Assembly: GCA_045576355.1 (NCBI GenBank)
Contig: JAZNGG010000005.1
Coordinates: forward strand, 1-64,000
Direction of reading: 5' to 3'
Source: Liminaster sp045576355
Lineage (GTDB): Bacteria > Bacteroidota > Bacteroidia > Bacteroidales > UBA3663
DNA: 64,000 bases
The position numbers and the translations under genes are program-made. The notes beneath the pieces are model-generated. The model had not been told where the DNA came from and did no database searches. It saw only the letters and a program-made list of their open reading frames with translations. Position 1 is the first letter of the stretch. Each line of letters begins with the position of its first letter. Of this stretch, positions 61,081 to 64,000 are shown piece by piece.

Positions 61081-62184
61081 TCACACATTAAAACGGAAGT
61101 GCATAATGTCTCCATCCTGGACAACATACTCCTTACCCTCTACGCCCAATTTTCCTGCCTCCTTGACAGCCGCTTCAGATCCGTAAAGAAGATAGTCGTC
61201 ATACTTGATCACCTCTGCACGGATAAATCCTTTCTCAAAATCAGTATGGATAATGCCGGCACACTGCGGAGCTTTCATTCCTCGACGGAATGTCCAAGCC
61301 TTGACTTCCATCGGACCTGCAGTGATATAGGTTTGCAGATCGAGCAACTTGTAAGCAGACTGGATCAGACGCGTTACACCACTCTCCTCCAAGCCCAACT
61401 CATTGAGGAACATCATTCGCTCATCGTAGGTTTCCAACTCGGCGATTTCAGACTCTATCTTAACAGCAAGGACAAGAACTTCGGCATTCTCGTTGGCTAC
61501 AGCCGCCTTGACGGCATCTACATAAGCATTACCATCTTTAGCACTCGCCTCATCTACGTTACAAACATAAAGAATCGGTTTGGAAGTGAGGAGGAACAAC
61601 TCTTTGACAGCTTGCTGCTCTTCGGGAGTCTCAAACTGAACGGTACGAGCAGACTGACCTTGCTCCAATGCTGCCTTGATGGCAAGCATAACACTGTGCT
61701 GCACCTTAGCATCTTTGTCTCCTCCTGCAGCAGCCATTTTAGCCACTTTAGGCAGACGGGTTTCGATGGTCTCAAGGTCTTTGAGTTGCAACTCAGTATC
61801 AATGATCCCTTTGTCTCTGACCGGGTCCACGGTGCCATCCACATGAGTTACATTTTCGTCGTCAAAACACCTCAACACATGGATGATGGCATCCGTCTCT
61901 CGGATATTGGCAAGGAACTTATTGCCCAAACCTTCTCCCTTAGAAGCACCTTTGACGAGTCCGGCGATATCTACGATCTCGACTGTGGCAGGCACGATGC
62001 GACCGGGATGTACGATCTCCGCCAACTTATTGAGGCGTTCGTCCGGGACGGTTATGACTCCGACGTTAGGCTCAATGGTACAAAAGGGGAAATTGGCTGC
62101 TTGAGCTTTAGCACTTGAAAGGCAATTGAAAAGAGTGGACTTTCCTACATTGGGAAGCCCGACAATACCACATTGTAAAGACAT
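61081..62184 (-). CDS. ychF: Redox-regulated ATPase YchF/OLA1
   Basis: 367 residues. P-loop GLPNVGKSTLFNCLS, the YchF-type NxxE region in place of NKxD (CNVDEASAKDG), and the C-terminal TGS domain (AWTFRRGMKAPQCAGIIHTDFEKGF, in pieces). Universally conserved Obg-family ATPase that binds ribosomes. It starts 24 bp after the stop of the second Wza-type gene and probably shares its promoter. Confidence 0.96.
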   Translation of the reverse strand: MSLQCGIVGLPNVGKSTLFNCLSSAKAQAANFPFCTIEPNVGVITVPDERLNKLAEIVHPGRIVPATVEIVDIAGLVKGASKGEGLGNKFLANIRETDAIIHVLRCFDDENVTHVDGTVDPVRDKGIIDTELQLKDLETIETRLPKVAKMAAAGGDKDAKVQHSVMLAIKAALEQGQSARTVQFETPEEQQAVKELFLLTSKPILYVCNVDEASAKDGNAYVDAVKAAVANENAEVLVLAVKIESEIAELETYDERMMFLNELGLEESGVTRLIQSAYKLLDLQTYITAGPMEVKAWTFRRGMKAPQCAGIIHTDFEKGFIRAEVIKYDDYLLYGSEAAVKEAGKLGVEGKEYVVQDGDIMHFRFNV

Positions 62185-62207
62185 AACTGAATCTTAAGTT
62201 TCTAAAA

Positions 62208-63005
62208 TCAATTGAACGAACGGATGAATGTCGCGATAGTGAGGGCCAATGATGCTAAAGAGATACCAAATGAGTAAAGAGAAGAAACTTCACGGTTGGT
62301 CGCTTTAGTCTTATTCGGCTCCACATAGAGCACGTCATTCTGATGCAGATAGTAGTAAGGACTGCTCAAAAATTTAGGATCACGCAAGTCAAGGTCATAA
62401 GTGTTCACCTTACCATTCTCCTCACGAATGAGACGCACTTTGTCTCGCTCTCCGTAGATGGTCATATCTCCGGCAAGAGCGATGGCATCAAAGACAGTAA
62501 CGCGGTCGTTAGTGATATTAAATTGTCCGGGACGAAGCACTTCGCCCAAAACAGAGATCTTGTAATTATTAAATGTCACATTGACAATCGGATCCTTAAC
62601 CAATCCATTGGAAACCAAAAACTCTGTAATCTCAGCTGCCACCTCGTTTCGGGTTTTACCCTCCACTTTCAGTTTGCCCAAAACCGGATAGTTGATCTCT
62701 CCATTGGCATCCACCCAAAACACCTGAGGTGTACCGGTACCATAGCTGGAGATGGTACTATTGCCGGCGAAGGCTCTTTGATTGAGTTGCATATTAAATG
62801 GCGCTGCCACTTCCGGATTCTCGCAGTTTACGATGATATTCAATTGATCATCCTTTTTGATCCGCGCACTATATTCCGCTGTCGGTGTTTGTGCCCCTAA
62901 TTCAGATGCACCTTGTATATACACAATATTTTCGCGTGAATGACAAGCGGTGAGCAATGTTATGGCAAAAATAATGAATAATAAGTTTTTTAAAGCCTTC
63001 TTCAT
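62208..63005 (-). CDS. Second Wza-type polysaccharide export lipoprotein
   Basis: 265 residues from ATG at 63005; an upstream in-frame ATG at 63035 falls in the promoter and is rejected. Lipobox L-L-T-A-C, then NIVYIQGASELG, RIKKDDQLNIIVNCENP, WVDANGEINYPVLGKLKVEG, SVLGEVLRPGQFNI, VTVFDAIALAGDMTIYG. Closely parallels the product of 53200-54009 in layout and C-terminal helix but is clearly diverged. No Wzz or transferase genes follow it; ychF does. Confidence 0.9.
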   Translation of the reverse strand: MKKALKNLLFIIFAITLLTACHSRENIVYIQGASELGAQTPTAEYSARIKKDDQLNIIVNCENPEVAAPFNMQLNQRAFAGNSTISSYGTGTPQVFWVDANGEINYPVLGKLKVEGKTRNEVAAEITEFLVSNGLVKDPIVNVTFNNYKISVLGEVLRPGQFNITNDRVTVFDAIALAGDMTIYGERDKVRLIREENGKVNTYDLDLRDPKFLSSPYYYLHQNDVLYVEPNKTKATNREVSSLYSFGISLASLALTIATFIRSFN

Positions 63006-63032
63006 AACTTTGTTAGTTGATTTATTTATCGG

Positions 63033-63040
63033 CAAAGATA
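63033..63040 (-). promoter_or_regulatory. -7 element of wza2-ychF
   Basis: Minus strand TATCTTTG, exact consensus, 27 bp before the chosen ATG at 63005. Confidence 0.6.
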
Positions 63041-63136
63041 CTGAAAATATTGATTGAATGGCTATTTAATGCTGTTTTTCCATCTGAAAGTGATCAAAAT
63101 AAAGACAAAAGAGAGTTTTTTTGTATAAAAACATCG

Positions 63137-63166
63137 TTTGCAGTGATAACCTATCGCATTTTTTTG
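63137..63166 (+). promoter_or_regulatory. Possible nadB promoter
   Basis: TTTG (63137-63140), 18 bp, TTTTTTTG (63159-63166), seven of eight -7 matches, 21 bp before the first ATG of nadB. Confidence 0.3.
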
Positions 63167-63187
63167 CACCTTTGCAGTAGTTTTATC

Positions 63188-64000
63188 ATGACATTGCACA
63201 ATATGCAAAAGAAATATGATTTTTTAGTGATTGGATCCGGCATAGCCGGTATGAGTTTTGCCCTCAAGGTAGCTCATCGCGGATCTGTCGCCTTGGTTTG
63301 CAAGACCGAACTGGAGGAAGCCAACACTTTTTATGCTCAAGGAGGAATATCCTCGGTCACTAATCTGCGACTTGACGATTTTGAAAAACACATTCACGAC
63401 ACGATGGTTGCCGGTGACTGGCTGAGTGACCCGAAAGCAGTGGATCTGGTGGTGCGCAATGCACCCGAACAGATCAGGCAACTGGTCGAGTGGGGAGTAC
63501 AATTTGATAAAACCGAAGAGGGCGAGTTTGACCTGCATCGGGAAGGCGGTCACTCCGAATTTCGTATCCTCCACCATGCAGACAACACCGGAGCTGAAAT
63601 TCAAACATCTTTGATACGTGCCGTCCAGGCTCATCCCAACATTGATGTCCTGGATCATCACTTTGCTATCGAGATTCTGACTCAACACCATTTGGGCATC
63701 GAAGTGACTCGACGCACTCCGGACATAGAATGTTATGGAGCGTATATTTTGGACGAAGAGACCGGTAAGATTGACACTTATCTCGCCAAGATTACGATGA
63801 TGGCAACCGGAGGTTGTGGAGCGGTTTATTCGACAACAACCAACCCGCCGATTGCTACCGGAGATGGCATAGCGATGGTTTATCGCGCCAAAGGGACTGT
63901 CAAGGATATGGAGTTTGTACAGTTCCACCCGACAGCATTATATCATCCGGGAGATCATCCCAATTTTCTCATCACAGAGGCAATCCGAGGCTATGGAGGT
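63188..64000 (+). CDS. nadB: L-aspartate oxidase, C-terminus outside window
   Basis: 271 codons visible from ATG 63188 (a second in-frame ATG at 63203 begins MQKKYDFLVIGSG and is equally likely). FAD-binding DFLVIGSGIAGMSFALKVA, NTFYAQGGISSV, the EGGHSEFRILHHADNTG stretch (substrate site), MATGGCGAVY and the FVQFHPTALYHPG block are characteristic of NadB. Oxidises L-aspartate to iminoaspartate for NAD synthesis. Divergent from the second Wza-type gene. Confidence 0.96.
   Translation, partial: MTLHNMQKKYDFLVIGSGIAGMSFALKVAHRGSVALVCKTELEEANTFYAQGGISSVTNLRLDDFEKHIHDTMVAGDWLSDPKAVDLVVRNAPEQIRQLVEWGVQFDKTEEGEFDLHREGGHSEFRILHHADNTGAEIQTSLIRAVQAHPNIDVLDHHFAIEILTQHHLGIEVTRRTPDIECYGAYILDEETGKIDTYLAKITMMATGGCGAVYSTTTNPPIATGDGIAMVYRAKGTVKDMEFVQFHPTALYHPGDHPNFLITEAIRGYGG

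Noticed and set aside
61099..62118. 339-codon plus-strand open frame
   Set aside because: Antisense to ychF, whose protein is unmistakable; the composition looks like a reverse-frame translation.

Overview
The window is chromosomal DNA from a member of the Bacteroidales (phylum Bacteroidota). The evidence is: the genes almost never carry Shine-Dalgarno sites; many start points follow the Bacteroidota promoter pattern (-33 TTTG/TTG, about 19 bp, -7 TAnnTTTG); there are many Cys-anchored lipoproteins and secreted glycan-degrading enzymes; and the order tRNA-Gly, tRNA-Thr, tuf, tRNA-Trp, secE, nusG, rplK, rplA, rplJ, rplL, rpoB, rpoC is typical of the phylum. The genus cannot be decided from the sequence alone.

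Layout. 1-5247 (minus): a membrane-bound AraC-type regulator followed by a likely operon of the Na+/serine-threonine symporter SstT, a lipoprotein of the phosphatidylserine decarboxylase family and a two-repeat lipoprotein cut by the window edge. 5339-5842: an internally deleted IS982-family element with both ends. 6026-20475 (minus): transcription and translation core (rpoC, rpoB, four ribosomal proteins, nusG, secE, three tRNAs, tuf) plus hpf and xerC. 20616-25551: a nucleotidyltransferase-fold protein, a double ACT-domain protein, about 1 kb of non-coding sequence with a compound repeat element, an XRE regulator, a strongly structured transcribed region that looks like a non-coding RNA, and two lipoproteins. 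25908-34769: an MFS exporter, then a plus-strand sugar-utilisation operon (GH127, beta-helix GH141-like protein, MFS sugar porter, GH78). 34880-37107: a YbaN protein, a PepSY-like gene with a premature stop, a structured RNA-like leader and a small outer-membrane protein.

37258-46850: a GC-rich 22-bp-period palindromic array, then a second glycan group (large beta-helix protein, pectate lyase-like protein, BNR_4 propeller, GH97). The two glycan groups contain no SusC/SusD pair. Their family content points to pectin/rhamnogalacturonan or arabinogalactan-type glycans, but this is inference. 47139-49191: a DUF6249 membrane protein, an ECF sigma factor and a probable anti-sigma factor. 49192-50365: non-coding, with the second copy of the compound repeat element. 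50366-52736: a small protein, an RluA-type pseudouridine synthase, FabG and a TetR regulator. 53200-60802: a compact exopolysaccharide operon (Wza-type export lipoprotein, Wzz with a decayed kinase domain, flippase, polymerase, GT4 glycosyltransferase, hexapeptide acyltransferase). 61081-63005: a second Wza-type gene followed by ychF. 63188-end: start of nadB.

The most unusual material is non-coding: a pair of diverged ~500-560 bp compound elements in opposite orientation (22560-23072 and 49556-50116) with a conserved promoter, hairpin and three 22-bp tandem repeats; a 62-bp-arm palindromic array with a 22-bp period (37258-37387); two RNA-like structured regions (23844-24182 and 36303-36419); and a small minus-strand transcription unit with two tiny hydrophobic open frames (22203-22436).
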